Counted from the stretch's first letter, positions 1 to 12,051 are shown. The stretch: 64,000 nucleotides of DNA from Nectonema munidae (GCA_030549495.1 JAUIRK010000511.1:904001-968000), one strand, 5' to 3'. Notes: generated by a model not told the origin, from the letters alone. Numbers and translations: made by a program.

Positions 1-490
1 CAGAGCAATTACTCTAATCTAACTTCTTTGATTGCTTTTTCTGCTACTTCAAGGCAGTATTCACAAGTTGTTTTATTCGCGGTAGAATCAATAATAATAT
101 TGAGGAGGAAACTTTTCTTTCCTCTATGAACTGGATGAACCATATTTCGATCGTTTTTTTAATTTCACCAAGTGTCTTGACATAAACTTACAGTTTCGTA
201 GATTTTTAACTCTTGAGTAACGATTTCATCTACTTCCTTTTAAATTTCTTCTAGCAAAGTGTCTGTTTTTTTCACTAAGAGACGTGTAACCAGGTTTTTG
301 TTGTTTTTTAGCCCCTTGATTACACCATCTCATTATCAGTGTAATCAATCAGTTCATTACAGAGAGAGAGAGAAAAAGTAATTATGTATAATTAATAGAT
401 GAGATATTTGAAGCCCGCTTTATACTTTAACTTTTACATTGTGACATATTAGGCAAACTTTGTTTTTTTTCATTTCTTGAATTCTTTATA
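1..490. other. Gene-free AT-rich DNA
   Basis: No exon-like reading frame with splice signals was seen on either strand. A short GA run lies near 361-373. Nothing else could be identified. Confidence 0.5.
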
Positions 491-640
491 GGTCGCAGGT
501 GTTAGACCCCGCGGATTTCATTCCAAAGGTTTCAGGTTCAATTCCCGATGTATCCGTAATAGAATTTTTTGTTGTTTAATCTGATGCCGTCCCGTTGACG
601 TCAGGAAGGGTATTCTATTATGAAATGCATCAAATTCAAA
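491..640 (+). repeat. SINE family A, tRNA-derived, copy 1
   Basis: A tRNA-like head carries an A-box-like GTGTTAGACC near 499 and a B-box-like GGTTCAATTCCC near 535. It is followed by a body containing TTTAATCTGATGCCGTCCCG. The same order of motifs recurs inverted at 10296-10414, so this is a dispersed retroposon and not a tRNA gene. The spacing of the two boxes fits an internal RNA polymerase III promoter. The exact ends are uncertain; the body seems to run to about 640. Confidence 0.7.
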
Positions 641-2394
641 TAAAAAGTCCGCAAATTTGTGTGTCAAACAAAGGACGTTAAACGAAATTTTTTCATTCCT
701 GAATTCTTTATAAAAATGGGTCAAAGCGAAAATGAAGATTGAAAGGTAAGTGCCGTAAAAGCAGTAGATAAATTTAGAAAATGTCTTTTTACCTGTGTTG
801 ATTTTTGTTTGAGACCTCTTTCTTACCTGATCATTTTATTTGAAACCTCCAAATACTTCTTTGAAATTTTATGTGGATTCGGAAACGATTCATATTAGTT
901 GTCAAAAGTTGGTACTATTTTCCAAAAAGTTGATTTAATAAGTAAAATTATATTATACACACAAAATACAAACGTATATATATATGTGTGAAAATTGATT
1001 TATTTTTGTTATTTAAGGATTCCTGTGACGTCATTTTTGGTGCCTTGTTCTTCGCCTACACTAATCTTTATTCTCCCAGTGTGTCTCGTTCTTACTCTGT
1101 TCTGTATTATCCTATCCTTTGGCTTCTCTTATAACATGACATAAAATATACACGATATCAAAGACAAGTGGACTATTTTTCTATACCATATATATATTAT
1201 TATTTATATGGTATATGGATCTTGAAATGCAATATTCTTACATCCATTCACCATTTTCTCTCCTATTGGCCGCTTTTTGAAGCACCTTTTTCATTCCTTG
1301 ATGTGTCGTCATTTGGCAAAGTGGTGAGCACACATATATTTTATTTTTATCATTATTACTATTTACTTATCTCTAACCGATGAGAACAAATATTATTTAT
1401 TTGCTTGCATTTTGTGTGTGGAGTGTCTCGCATGCGCATAAACACTGTTTTGTGGCATCTAATGTTGAAGCCGCGTACACCAACGCTTTTTCAGGTTGCT
1501 CTTTTCAGAATCTTTACTTTGTTCAGCTCACTAACCCATCCCCCCTTTTCTGCACATTTCTTCATCTGTGATACGAAATCCCATCCTCTAAACGTGTAAT
1601 GGAGAAACCTTTATTTTGTAAAGCAAAGCGTAAAAACTCTCTCTTTCTCCATGCCTTTATTATATTTTTACTGATATATTTAACAAAAATAAAAGTTTAT
1701 ATTTCCATTTCTCTTCTTTATACATATGTGTCATAAAACTACACTCCCAAAGCCTATACAAATTCCCTTTTTATTGAATTTATAGCTTGTTTTAAAAGTT
1801 TCCTTCTCATGGAATAAAGATTTTGAATATCTTGTCGTATTTGACATTAGAAAGGCGAATATAATGAATTTGTAAGGTGATTTAGATTTATTTGATTACA
1901 ACCGAAATTCATTATAGATCAACGCTTTCTTAAGTAACATAATAGGTATCGTATATATAATCTTGAGTTGACATTTTCTTTTTAAGAAAACATCAATCTA
2001 ACTTTGAATTTTCTTTATTTCTCTTGCTATCATCTTAAATCTTAATTGAATTTTAAAATACTTAGGAACTAATTCATATTTGAAATAAAATAAAAATTTA
2101 TAATAAACGTATGGTATAGCGAAATTTAGGATCTTTGAATAGACTGATAAATAGTTACAAATTAAAATTTTATATGTAAAAAAGTGTTATTTCTGTAATG
2201 AATATTAGGTTTAAAAAAGTGATTGAACACAAACAAAATTTTATGTCAAATTTAATTGTTTAAAAAGAAAAAATGTTTATTTTTTAAATCAAAGTTATGG
2301 TTATTTTTAAACTATTCCAAAGGAAATATGATAATTTTTTGAATAATGTCTTTATTTTCATTTTTTTATCTACATTAATTCTTGTTAGAAAGTA
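641..2394. other. Gene-free AT-rich DNA
   Basis: Short open frames at 1168-1599 lack recognisable domains and good splice context. No repeat family was recognised. The stretch ends at the target duplication of the hAT-type element that starts at 2403. Confidence 0.5.
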
Positions 2395-3300
2395 GTTCAC
2401 ATCAGGGGCGAACATCCTAAAAATTATTGGGGGCGAAATTTTTTTGTTGCAATTTTCAAAATTAGTGTTCTGGAAATACCATGGGAGACCAAATATTCAA
2501 GCAATCCTTTAAAATAGAGTGTATTCAGCGCATACCTAAATTTATAATACTACTTTATATTTTTTTTTACAAAATTGGTGAATTTAAATACTATACTTCC
2601 AGCGAAAATATTTTAATTTAATTTGCATATAGAATATGGTGCGCAGAAAAAATGCCCCTGAAAAAAATTTCCCAATTTAAAATTAGGAAAAAATGCCCCA
2701 ACACAAAAAATTATTAATTAAAATTAAAAAAAAAGATATGTCAAATAAAGATTTTTTGTAAAAAAAACAAAAAGTTAACTTTTCATCTAAAACATTTAAA
2801 ATTTAATTAAAGTAAACTAAAAAACTCAGCATACGACAATTTTTTAAATACAAAAAAAAATTTATAAAACAGCAAATATTTTTGGACTTTTTGTGTATCA
2901 GAACACTTTCTAAATATAATTTGGGTTTTGACTGATTTTAAGAACACATTCACACAAATATGCATCTTTGCTATTGTTTTCAAGAACTATAAAGAAAAAA
3001 GCCCTATAGATTAAGAATATATAATTAAAAAAATCCTGAAATCAAAAATTAGGGGGCATTTTTTCCTACTTTTTAATTGGGCATTTTTACCTACAACCAT
3101 CGAATATACACTAGTTTAAAAAAATCCAAAATTGTTAGGGGGTGGAATAGGCTTTTCATTTGAAAAATGAAGTAGTCTACCAGGCACATTACAGGAATTG
3201 ATGAAAGGATATTTGATTCATAGAGAAAACAAATAACGGAAGGCATAACTTAAGTTTTTTGAAAACTAATTTGACCTATCCCCTATAGCATACTCTATGG

Positions 3301-3385
3301 GTGGCATCGCAGGTTGGTTGAGATGATGGACTCAGCACGGAAGCCTCTGGATTCGATTCCTCATCGATACGAATCTGTTCATAGT
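3301..3385 (+). repeat. SINE family B, tRNA-like head, copy 1
   Basis: GTGGCATCGCAGGTTGGTTG resembles an A-box region and GGATTCGATTCC matches a B box about 50 bases later. A related head lies at 30753-30810 (GTGGCATAGTAGGTTGGTTG, then ATGGACTCAGCACG in both). The sequence lies inside the hAT-type element 2403-4177, so it inserted there or was captured by it. Arms do not fold as a complete tRNA, so it is called a SINE fragment. Confidence 0.55.
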
Positions 3386-3721
3386 TTGACAAACTAATAA
3401 AGCAATTTTCACTATTTTAAAATGGAACCGTCTGTTCTCAGAATAATTTCAAAATAATATGAGGCATAAAGAATTAGAGTTTATTTGATATTTTCAAGTT
3501 TTTATAAGCAGCAAAAGCCAACGTTTAAGTTTCCTTATAATTAAAAAATTATTTAAATAACAGTCGACAGACTTTTCGCCCCATAGACAAATTGTCTCAT
3601 AGGCTATTTGTTTCATCCATCTTTGTTATTATGTGTAAAATTATTAAAAAATTTTATATTCTTGTTTATTTTATCTCTATTAAATTGTTTCAAATTAATC
3701 ATTTTATCTCTTAATTTTTTA

Positions 3722-3825
3722 GAATTGTCCATGAGACAAAATGTCTTATGAAAATAAATGGGCGAATTGTCCATGAAACAAAATGTCTTATGAAAATAAT
3801 GGGGCGAATTGTCCATGGGACCAAA
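3722..3825 (+). repeat. 42-bp tandem repeat, about 2.5 copies
   Basis: The unit begins GAATTGTCCATGAGACAAAA. Copies start at 3722, 3764 and 3806, exactly 42 bases apart; the third diverges after about 20 bases. A related motif (AGACAAATTGTCTCATAGG) lies upstream near 3583. The array sits near the right end of the hAT-type element 2403-4177, where subterminal repeats often bind transposase; that role is inference. Confidence 0.75.
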
Positions 3826-4185
3826 CTAACATAAATCAAAGTATACGAAAAAAGAAAATCATTGCGGTTTTTTGAATATTTCTGTCTACAAATAAAATTC
3901 TGACAGCTGTCATAAATATAAATACATTTTTAACAACTGAAACATTTTATTTCGATATTATATTTTTATTATAATAATCAACAAATTTATTTAAAAAAAT
4001 GATAATTAATTATGTACAGTGTTACTTATAAAATTTAACAATCGAACATTATAAAAAATATCTCTGCTCAAATATTAAGCAAATAGAGTATTCTTGCTTT
4101 TAAACTGAATAGCCCCTCCCCCCTGAAAACACATTGGGGGAGGGGGGGCGGTCGCCCCCCACGGATGTGCGCCCAGGGTTCACAT

Positions 4186-6080
4186 TTGTTAGCTTTCCAT
4201 GAAAAAAAGTTTTTGGTGATTTAAGTTTTTAAGTCATCGTCACATAGCGGTGCTCTGTTATTATTTTCATCCGCGACTCTTCAAAAATTGGCAATAAAAC
4301 TTTTTGCTTTGAACTCATTCATAAATATGATGATCACAACCTAAACTTCTGTATTTTGCACCAATCATGACGACGTACTAACAAGATTGACACATGATAA
4401 GGATTCCCTAATTTTGACGTATGCAACGTATGTTTTCTCATTCACTTTCGTAAATTATTCCAAGTTGCTACGTTACGTATGAACTGGGTAATCTACATCC
4501 CCCATGTGATTTCAAGGGGGTGAAAAAGCCTTTAGAGTTCCACGAATAATTTTGAATTCTTTCAATTTTATATCATTAAAAGACCTTCCATATTACATTA
4601 TTTGTTTTACGGTTTCTTTTTGAATCAATTTTTTTAATCATAAAAAAAAATTTCCCCTCTGCCCTCTCCAAATGATCTCCCTGGTCCACATGGAAATTAA
4701 CATGCAATTCTAATTTTCTCTGTGAGAAGAATAGATAAGCATTTTCACTCGTTCCATAAATATATCATACTACTACTATATTCTCTTCTCAGTGAAAGGT
4801 AATCTTGAAACATAATTTTTTATCAGCGTTTAAATATAAATGCTGAATTATTTATTTTCTACACATTGTATGCATATAATTTTTTCTAAAGCTGGGGGTT
4901 GTTCATTCAAATTTCAATTTGCTACAATAAAAAAAGTCCAAGACATTCCAATACACATCATTAAGATTGTCAAAAATATAATATGATTACAAATATGTAA
5001 ATATCACGTATAACGCCAATTTTTATCCTTGAATAAGGAATATTTTTAAGTTTATGCGCAAAAAAGATTTTAAGTTGATTTTTGAATTATATGAAAATCA
5101 AGTGTTGCAGAGTCCAAGGTTTTATAGGGTCCGAAGTCACACTCTCAATCTTAGGCAAAGTAGGACTCATAGAGAAAAAAATGTTCATAAAATTTTCTTG
5201 CTGCTAAGATTTTTCTTCAACTAGTAGCATGCATTTTTTTGTGTTTCGGTATTGCATCCAAAAGAAGAATATTATTCGATAACTGGTCATAGGAGGGTAT
5301 GTTCAAGAATCACGGCGACACTAACTAAATTAAAAGTCTTTCTTTGGAACTCCACTCACCATAAAATTAAATGCTTATTGGTTGTACTTTGTTAAGGAAA
5401 CTTTTTTAGCGTAATCATTGGCTCATTCTGTTGTTGAATCTTCAAGAATAGATCGGATATTATTGGGCATACAATATGTTCGCTCATATTCATGCACGAC
5501 TCCTTCTCACTTAGAAATTGGTTATCCTTGCATTATACTTATATGCCGTATAAGAAAGAAAGAAAGATTTATTCATAATTATAAAGAAAAAGAACAGTTC
5601 GTGACATCAGTAAGACTAAATGTTTACAAATTTAAATAGAATAGACAATATATTTTCAATATAGAAAGTTTTTTTTAAGAGAAATATTCAAAAAGGCCGT
5701 ATAAATATTGATTTTGGATACAACACCCAACTTTTTCATTCTTTGTTCTCGCATTTATTTATGTTTTCAATTCGTTCTCTTTCTGCGAAGGATATGGCAA
5801 ACATTTTTTACGAAAATTTAAAAGTTTGTCAAAATAGCATAATTTTTATTTGAAGTAGTTCCAACTTAGGGAAACAAGCTAAGATTGCAATTTTTACAGT
5901 TTAGAAAAAGTATAGTATAATTTATGAAGTATATTAGAAAAAAAACTAGCATAAATAATAAAGTGCAAAAAATCTCCTACAAATAAGTTTGGAGAAAGAC
6001 CAGTAAAAATTCTGACGTATTATTTTAATACGATTTTTTTTGCAAAGACAACACTGATACACTAAGTTTTTGATCTCTAC
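4186..6080. other. Gene-free AT-rich DNA
   Basis: No domain, splice-bounded exon or repeat family was recognised. A 73-residue open frame at 5418-5639 has no recognisable motif and is treated as chance. Confidence 0.45.
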
Positions 6081-6088
6081 TTAGAGTC

Positions 6089-6555
6089 CATTGGTTCCCA
6101 AACTGTGGGCAAGGGCCCCCTGGGGGCCATAAAGCTAAATTTAAGGGGCCATAATCTGAGGCTATGCATAAATAAAACCAGAGGAGTTTAGCGGGTAGAT
6201 AGCCGGTGGAGGGAAGGCTTCTTATCCCACCTGTGAATACTGTGGATACGCGAACGTACATACATTGCCAAAACCAACCGATCTTTTATTACTTATCAGT
6301 TAGTATTTCCTTATCAGATTGGATTAAATCACATAGCGTAGGATTAATAAACTTTTTCCATCCAGTAGATTTTCGTTTTTGCTTATTCTTGAAACACCTT
6401 TTAGCAAAATGCCCTTTTTATTTAATCCTATGATTATAATTGTTAGATACTAGTAGACAGTCTCGGTATTCACATGCTATGATTGTTGTGGGGGCCATAG
6501 ACAAGGATCATGTATGAAAAGTGGGTAACGATCAGAAAAAGTTTAGGAACCACTG
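6089..6555. mobile_element. hAT MITE, 467 bp
   Basis: The left end is CATTGGTTCCCAAACTG and the right end read inward is CAGTGGTTCCTAAACTT. Both match the CAGTGGTTCCCAAAC signature of many animal hAT elements. The flanks TTAGAGTC (6081-6088) and TTAGACAC (6556-6563) agree at 6 of 8 positions and look like a decayed target duplication. There is no transposase inside. Short frames crossing it are chance. Confidence 0.75.
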
Positions 6556-7329
6556 TTAGACACAAAACCGTTAAAAATATAGAATGAAATATAAATAAAA
6601 CAAAAACTGATTTCTGAGTATACATCTTTTAAGCTTTTATTTCCACAATGATTTTTCTAGTCTTTTAATATATTTTTGAAATTTTAAGAAAAAACTGTAT
6701 AATCTAAAAGTCTTTAATTGTTTATTATCACCGTCTCCCCATTTGGCAATTTCAATTCCAAAAAAGACATCATTGTTATTTTATTAAAAAAGTTAATATC
6801 ATCTTTTTAAAACATTTTTTGCAAATGGTTCATTCGGTCAAATGTCCCTTTGTTAAAATTTTTGTTTGGGTACCTTATGGATCTTTAATATTTTGTGAGA
6901 ATAAATTTCAAATTTTGAAATACACCAAGCTTGTGCACTATTGAAGACTTCTACTTTGTGAAGACTGATAACATTTCAGTCTTAATTTATTCTTACAAAT
7001 TTATGTAATCTTTTTATAGTTTTATCGTCTTTATTTACGTCTAATGGGTAAAATGGACATCTTTATCGAGTCACTATGAAACTCAGAGGTTCCCAGTTTT
7101 TCTTTACCCTTGGGGTATTATTATATATATCTGTGACCCCTAAAAATAAGGCAACTGGAATAACGCCACATTCCCGAATGTCAAAATCCCAAAAATCAAA
7201 AGTTTTACAAATTTTCCAATTTTATTCATCCGTTTTATCAATAAAAACGAATAGTTTTTATCATAAAAATAAAAAAATAAAATGAAGACTGAAATTTTTG
7301 AAACTATTACTTCTCAAAAGGGCGGCCAA

Positions 7330-8860
7330 AAGTTTTAAATATACGCGGATTTTCAATGGTGAAAGGCAAGGTCGTTTCAGATAGATACTATTGGTGCTGT
7401 GAATTTAGAAAATCTTTACCATGCAAAGGAAAAAGCGGTAAATTGAATTTCCGTTTTGGGAAACGAGTTTTGGGCACTAGTTTTGGGAATAGAGAGCATG
7501 CACTTCTAAAATTTAAATCATTCTGCAAACGCTAAACTACTGCATCGGATGTTGCGAACTTTAATAATGAAGTCACAAGCAAAAAATACACAAAGCAAGC
7601 CTTGCCAAATTATTCAGTCGTTTCTATTCCTCTAAACGTCACATCATATACACCTTCCAGAGATGCTCTTCACCAAAAGATAAAAGGAATTCGTCGTGCA
7701 CAACTACCAGCCGAACCAAAGTCTCATAATGAAATTGAAATTCCGCCAGAATTACAAAAATCTTTAAAAGGTGAAGATTTTTTAGTTAAAGACTCAACTA
7801 TAGAAGAAGACAGATTGCTTTTGTTTACAACTAAGTCGAATGTTGAAAAACTCGCCAGTGCATCCATATGGCTAATAGATGGAATATTTAAAACTGTAGC
7901 AACAATTTTCTATCAATTGTATACAATACACGCTCGGGTGGGTGTAGAAAATGCAAGAATACTACCTCTTGCTTATGCTTTATTGACGGGAAAAAGAGAA
8001 GCCCTTTACAAACGCTTGATAGAAGATTTTGCCGCCGAAAATGAAATCACTTTAAATCCTCAAATCATAATGACAGATTTGGAATATTCCATGATAAAGG
8101 CTTCTAAAACTGACTTTGCTTTAGTTACAAATAAAGTTTTTGTTTGTTTTTTCCCATTTTACTCAATGTATTTGGAGAAGGATTCAATCAAGTGCTTTGG
8201 CATCACTATATGGCGAAGACAAAACTTTTAGTTTGAAAATGCGCCAGTTGTCAGCTCTAGCTTTTCTTCCGCATGATGAAATAACGAAGTTAAGCCTGGC
8301 ATGCCTATAGAAGCGGGTTAACCCATTTAAGACCAAGCAAAGCAGACAATATCTAAAAAAACGCAGACGATTTATATTCAAAGTCATTGAAAAAAGCAGA
8401 CGAAGATGAAATTACTTATGTTCCAAAATAGGAACATTGGTCGTTAATGGGTGAAGTTATTGAATGCTTTGAAAGTAACTACATTCATGGTAGGAGAAGA
8501 ACATTTTTACGTGACACTCCTATTCGTTCTCCTCCTTTATTTCCGCCTGGATTTTGTCCTATTCATTATTGCAACAAGAGAGGGTATCCTCGAACGCAAA
8601 ATAATGTGGAAGCTTGGCATCGAAGGTGCGAAAACTTATTAGGGACACATATGGGCTTGACTTTCAATAGGAACAAAATACTGTGATGGCAGCGTGAGAA
8701 GGTACCTTAAGAGGAGAGAGCCTGCCCCAAAAAGAAGAAAAAAAAATTGCTCGTGAAGAAAGACTCAATCTTATTTTAAATGACCGAAGGCGCAGGCCGA
8801 CATTAAAGACTTTCTCCGTGCAATTGCCCATAATATTGCATTATAAAAAGAAATATTTTT
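7330..8860 (+). pseudogene. Decayed MULE transposase (FLYWCH + MULE domains)
   Basis: Three parts are seen in order. Near 7377-7435 a frame reads SDRYYWCCEFRKSLPC, the W-C-C core of a FLYWCH zinc finger. From 7602 to 8231 an open frame of 209 codons contains SIWLIDGIFKTVATIFYQLY and IIMTDLEYSM. These match the first catalytic Asp region (DGTFK) and the second (TDxE) of MULE DDE transposases. After the MITE insertion, 8447-8686 continues with PRTQNNVEAWHRRCENLLG, the conserved C-terminal block, and near 8800 DFLRAIAHN, the usual family end. The finger and main frame are not continuous, the MITE interrupts the ORF and frame changes follow, so it cannot make a full transposase. Confidence 0.85.
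8318..8455 (+). mobile_element. 138-bp TTAA MITE, copy 1
   Basis: It starts TTAACCCATTTAAGACCAAG and ends near GGTCGTTAATGGGTGAA. Inside, the octamer CAGACGAT or a near match occurs three times. It is inserted in the MULE transposase. The TTAACCC termini and TTAA target site are those of piggyBac-type elements; the last TTAA has mutated to TGAA here. Four more copies are at 17253, 17898, 60556 and 60690. Confidence 0.85.
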
Positions 8861-9219
8861 ATATGTTTGTTGTCTTATACCTATTATCTTTTTTTAATTT
8901 ATGAGTTTTCAACATTTTGGATTTTGACTTTCGGGATGTTGATTTTCGGGATTTTAAACTTGGGATTTTTTCATTCGGAATTATCAAAGGCACCCATTTA
9001 TTTAGAATGTAGATTCATTACGTTTAGACGAATTCCAGATGGACCAAACCTAATAAATCCTACCATGAATATAATTGATAAGTATTCTCATTTCTCCCAC
9101 TTTTCATATTAATTAAAAAAATATTATAAGTCTGGATATGTAATTTGGATGTGTTTTTTTTAAATTTATTTTTCTAGCTCCTTTGTTTTCATATTTTTGT
9201 TTGAAAATTGATGAAGAAA

Positions 9220-9845
9220 ATGAAAATACGGTAATATTTGGAGGAGACAAAATTAATGTTGTAAAAGAATTTCGGTACTTAGGAGACGGTACTTAGCAGA
9301 GATGGAGATGTTGTAAAATCTGTGACATCACGGATAAGACTCGCTTGGAAAAAATTCAACGACATATCTGTAGTATTTTGGAAGAATACTTTGTCTTTGA
9401 AGCTAAAAGGAAGACTGTACAAAGCATGTGTGAGAAGTGTTATGAGTTATGAGTGTGAATGTTGGGCAATGAAAAAAACAGAATTCAGGCGTATGCAATC
9501 AACGGAAATGAGAATGTTGCGAATGATTTGTGGAAAAACGCTCTTAGACAAAGTCCCAAATGCTCTTCTCAGGAAAATGACAGAAGTTGAAGACATAAAT
9601 GGATATCTCGGGGAGCAAAGACTGCGTTAGCTGGGCCATCTTGAGAGAATGGATGAACAAATTTGCTTAGGAGGATGTGAGACGAAGCTGTGGCTGGAAA
9701 AGCGAAGGGGACTCTCTCTGGAAGATGCACACCTGAGAAAGCCATGGAGACGACGCTGCAAAAAATGAAAAAGGTCCACCCTGGCTAGCCGGGATATAAG
9801 ACCTTCCTATAAGACCTGGAGACAAATGAATGATGATGATATTTT
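9220..9845 (+). mobile_element. LINE 3' end (non-LTR retrotransposon), truncated
   Basis: A frame at 9322-9630 encodes the region after the RT palm: RIRLAWKKFNDISVVFWKNT, LKGRLYKACVRSVMSYECEC, TEMRMLRMICGKT, then GYLGEQRLR followed by a stop and LGHLERMD. FRYLGD precedes it out of frame at about 9272. This order (YLG, RI..A...F, LY...V.S...Y..E.W, LR.I.G, RLRW.GH..RM) is the conserved C-terminus of animal LINE proteins of the RTE/L2-like type. The copy ends in an ATGATGAT tail near 9830, a usual 3' tail for such elements. It is 5'-truncated and out of frame at least twice. The clade is not certain. Confidence 0.8.
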
Positions 9846-10295
9846 GGTTTGAAGAAAGTTAAATTTAAAAAAATTGAGTATAAAATTCGATGCTGTTCTA
9901 TGCGTATTTTTTTCGGAAAGAAGAAGCACGCATCTTCAGTTTTTCATTATTTGGAAAGGTAATGAATCCAGATTTTGGGCATTCAACAATATAAAAGCGT
10001 TGAACTTTTTCTCTTTGGGTTTGTGCCAAGAGTATGGCTTGTGAACTAAACGAACAATTAATAATAATTAAATTAATCCAGGAATGATAAAACAAGCGCT
10101 ACCAAAGTTATTTAATTGCCACTTGTCAGTGATGGAAAGCGAAATTGGGACAGAAAGTGATAATTACGTCAATTCAATTTGCCAGCAATAAATAAATCAA
10201 GTTGAAAAAGTGTCACATCACAATAAATACTTTTTCATCTACCAATTATTATGAAAATAAAAGATTTTTTACAGTTCGTTGATTTGCATTCTTAT
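9846..10295. other. Gene-free spacer between LINE and SINE
   Basis: A 65-codon minus-strand frame at 9898-10095 shows no domain. Nothing else could be supported. Confidence 0.45.
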
Positions 10296-10414
10296 TCGTT
10301 CGAATGGCATCAGATTAAACAATAAGAAATTCTACTTAGGGTACATCAAGAACCGAACCTGAGACCCTTAGAATGAAATCCCTGAGGTCTAACCACGATG
10401 CAACCGGCGCCCAA
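10296..10414 (-). repeat. SINE family A, tRNA-derived, copy 2
   Basis: Read on the minus strand it begins GGGCGCCGGTTGCATCGTGG, with TTAGACCTCAGGGATTTCAT next and a B-box-like CAGGTTCGGTTC. A body with TTTAATCTGATGCCATTCG follows. It matches copy 1 (491-640) over more than 100 bases, with the head better kept here. Confidence 0.7.
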
Positions 10415-11278
10415 TTTGAGTCATAATATTGTACTATTAAAGATTGCAGCAAGAGAGGGTATTTTCCTCTCCAATTGGGTAATGCTGCTGTTCTGAAACT
10501 AAAATTCATATAACTGTCTAGACTCTAGATAATCCGGCCTCTCGTATTTGTCCTAAAGACAATTCGTGCTCTGAAAGGGTTATCAAATGACCCGATTTTC
10601 TGAGATTGTTCCAGTTTTGACTTCACTTATCAACGAAATCCGGGAGGATTTATAAGAATCCTAGTTTTTCATTCACTAATCTTAGGAAGTGCAGAAACAT
10701 TTAGCCGAAAATTATGATTAGTTATCTTATGTTTAGTATAAAATCTCATCTTTTACTTTCAAAGTATTTTTCATGTTAATTATTATTGTGTTTTGATAAT
10801 GTCAAAATTTGGCAGCCCCAAACTCTGGACAATTTGGCCTCTAATTGAATAAAATATTGGACCAAATTTCAACCGTCGATTTGGCCTGCTCTCACTTATG
10901 ATACGTGTGGCAACCTGGAGAACATTTATGGCAGAGTTCCCCAAGAGTCCACAGAAAAATTCAGAGCGTTCATCAAGAGTTTAAAAGAGAACTTTGTAAC
11001 TTCCGTGTGTCAGTTAACTTCCTAACCTATTAACTCCTTTGTCATAAAAAATTGACAGCTTTTGAAATGAGGCTGGAATAATCGCGTTCTTAGACAATAA
11101 ATATTTTGCTCGATTGAACATATTTGTTTGATGAAAATAAGTGTAGCTTATCTTAGCCAAGACATTTTTCTTTATCTTCCTAATCTACAAAATTAAAAAA
11201 ATACTATCAATTGATCAAAACTCCGTTTATAATCTGGATTGGTAATCTAACTCCACAGCAGTTTATTGATTTGATTAA
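10415..11278. other. No gene seen; possible hAT fragments
   Basis: The 10890-10960 stretch contains AGAGTTCCCCAAGAGTCCAC, similar to the hAT-like terminus near 19930, and precedes a hAT transposase remnant. No intact ends were found. Confidence 0.35.
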
Positions 11279-11557
11279 TTGAGGAGGTTCAAAACATATT
11301 TTTGTGAAATGTCACATATCGATGTTTCAATTGAAATGGCGCAGTCCTATGCTGCTGATATTGCAGAGATGGCTCTGAAAGTTAGGATTCGATTTGCCAC
11401 TACATATGAGTCTGAGCAAGCTTTTTCCATTATACTTGCTATTGAAACCAAATCCCAGAACAGATTGAAAGTGAGTAATGATATGAGAGGAGCCAAACTT
11501 GGACAAACTGATTTAGACAAAGCAGATGCATCCATCCCATTAAGGTTTGGATTGTAA
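11279..11557 (+). pseudogene. hAT transposase C-terminal remnant
   Basis: The frame contains VRIRFATTYESEQAFSIILA, then TKSQNRLKVSNDMRGAKLG. This matches the end of the hAT dimerisation region in ZBED/SCAND3-like transposases (PF.TTYLCE.GFS, then TK.RNRL....DLR.AL). Only about 90 residues remain, and the zinc finger and catalytic core are absent. No confident terminal inverted repeats were found around it. It differs from the ZBED5-like hAT at 50242-51696, which is on the other strand. Confidence 0.7.
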
Positions 11558-11980
11558 ACAATGGTGTTGATTTTTTAGTACAGTAGTTTATTTGTTGATT
11601 TATTTTTTTTTAAATGAGACCCCAAGCTATTAAAAAATTATAGTTGGACCGCTACGCTGAAAATTTTTAGAGTTTGTGAACAATTCTTCAAGCTCAACAA
11701 GAGAACAAAAGCATTCATATATGATAGATCACTATTCATTACTGATCGGATGTAAATAAATCCTCATCTCTCCTTATTTCCATCGGTATAGTCTATCGTT
11801 AGATATGCTATACTCTAACCAAGTGAAAAATGATCTCTATTGATTAAAAATGATCTCTTTATAGATCTTTAGGGAGCTGAACTGATTTTACATTTGTTAT
11901 TCGAAGGTTAAACATGTCTTTGTCTTCTAAATGCCATATGGAAAGGGTTGTATTAGAGGACTCATTGGTAATGCAGATTA

Positions 11981-12045
11981 CAGTCAGACCTCATTTATCC
12001 GACACCATATTGTTCGACAACCCCACTATCCGATGCAATATTGAT
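11981..12045 (+). mobile_element. Pogo/Tigger-like terminal repeat
   Basis: A TA at 11979-11980 is followed by CAGTCAGACCTCATTTATCC, then further TCCGA-type blocks (GTTCGACAACCCCACTATCC). This is the style of pogo/Tigger ends, where several degenerate copies of CTCATTTATCCGA-like words occur. The opposite end was not found; the foldback at 12052 follows within seven bases. Confidence 0.45.
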
Positions 12046-12051
12046 TAGGAG

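Larger units (their letters stand above)
2403..4177. mobile_element. hAT-type non-autonomous element with 8-bp TSD
   Basis: Direct repeats GTTCACAT at 2395-2402 and 4178-4185 flank the element. The terminal inverted repeats are CAGGGGCGAACATCC on the left and, read inward, CCTGGGCGCACATCC on the right, matching at 12 of 15 positions. An 8-bp duplication with a CAGGGGCG-like end is typical of hAT transposons. No transposase frame is visible in the 1.77 kb. The inside is composite: an inverted pair of AAAAATGCCCC blocks (2645-2705 and 3048-3095), a SINE-like head at 3301-3385 and a 42-bp tandem repeat at 3722-3825. Confidence 0.7.
7170..8982 (+). mobile_element. Mutator-like (MULE) transposon with FLYWCH-type transposase
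   Basis: The outer ends are inverted: ATTCCCGAATGTCAAAATCC on the left, and AATTCCGAATGAAAAAATCC read inward from the right. Further TCCCGAA blocks occur in both ends. Between them lies a decayed transposase (7330-8860) with FLYWCH zinc-finger and MULE domains. A 138-bp TTAA MITE inserted at 8318-8455 splits the transposase, so the MULE is older than that insertion. The exact target duplication could not be assigned. A hAT-like terminus (CAGAGGTTCCCAG) begins just outside at 7084. Confidence 0.8.

Noticed and set aside
3301-3385. tRNA gene on the plus strand
   Set aside because: The box spacing and missing arms do not fit a tRNA, and a related head occurs at 30753.
7602-8231. Host gene of 209 codons
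   Set aside because: The DGxFK...FYQLY and TDxE blocks and downstream EAWHRR motif identify a MULE transposase.
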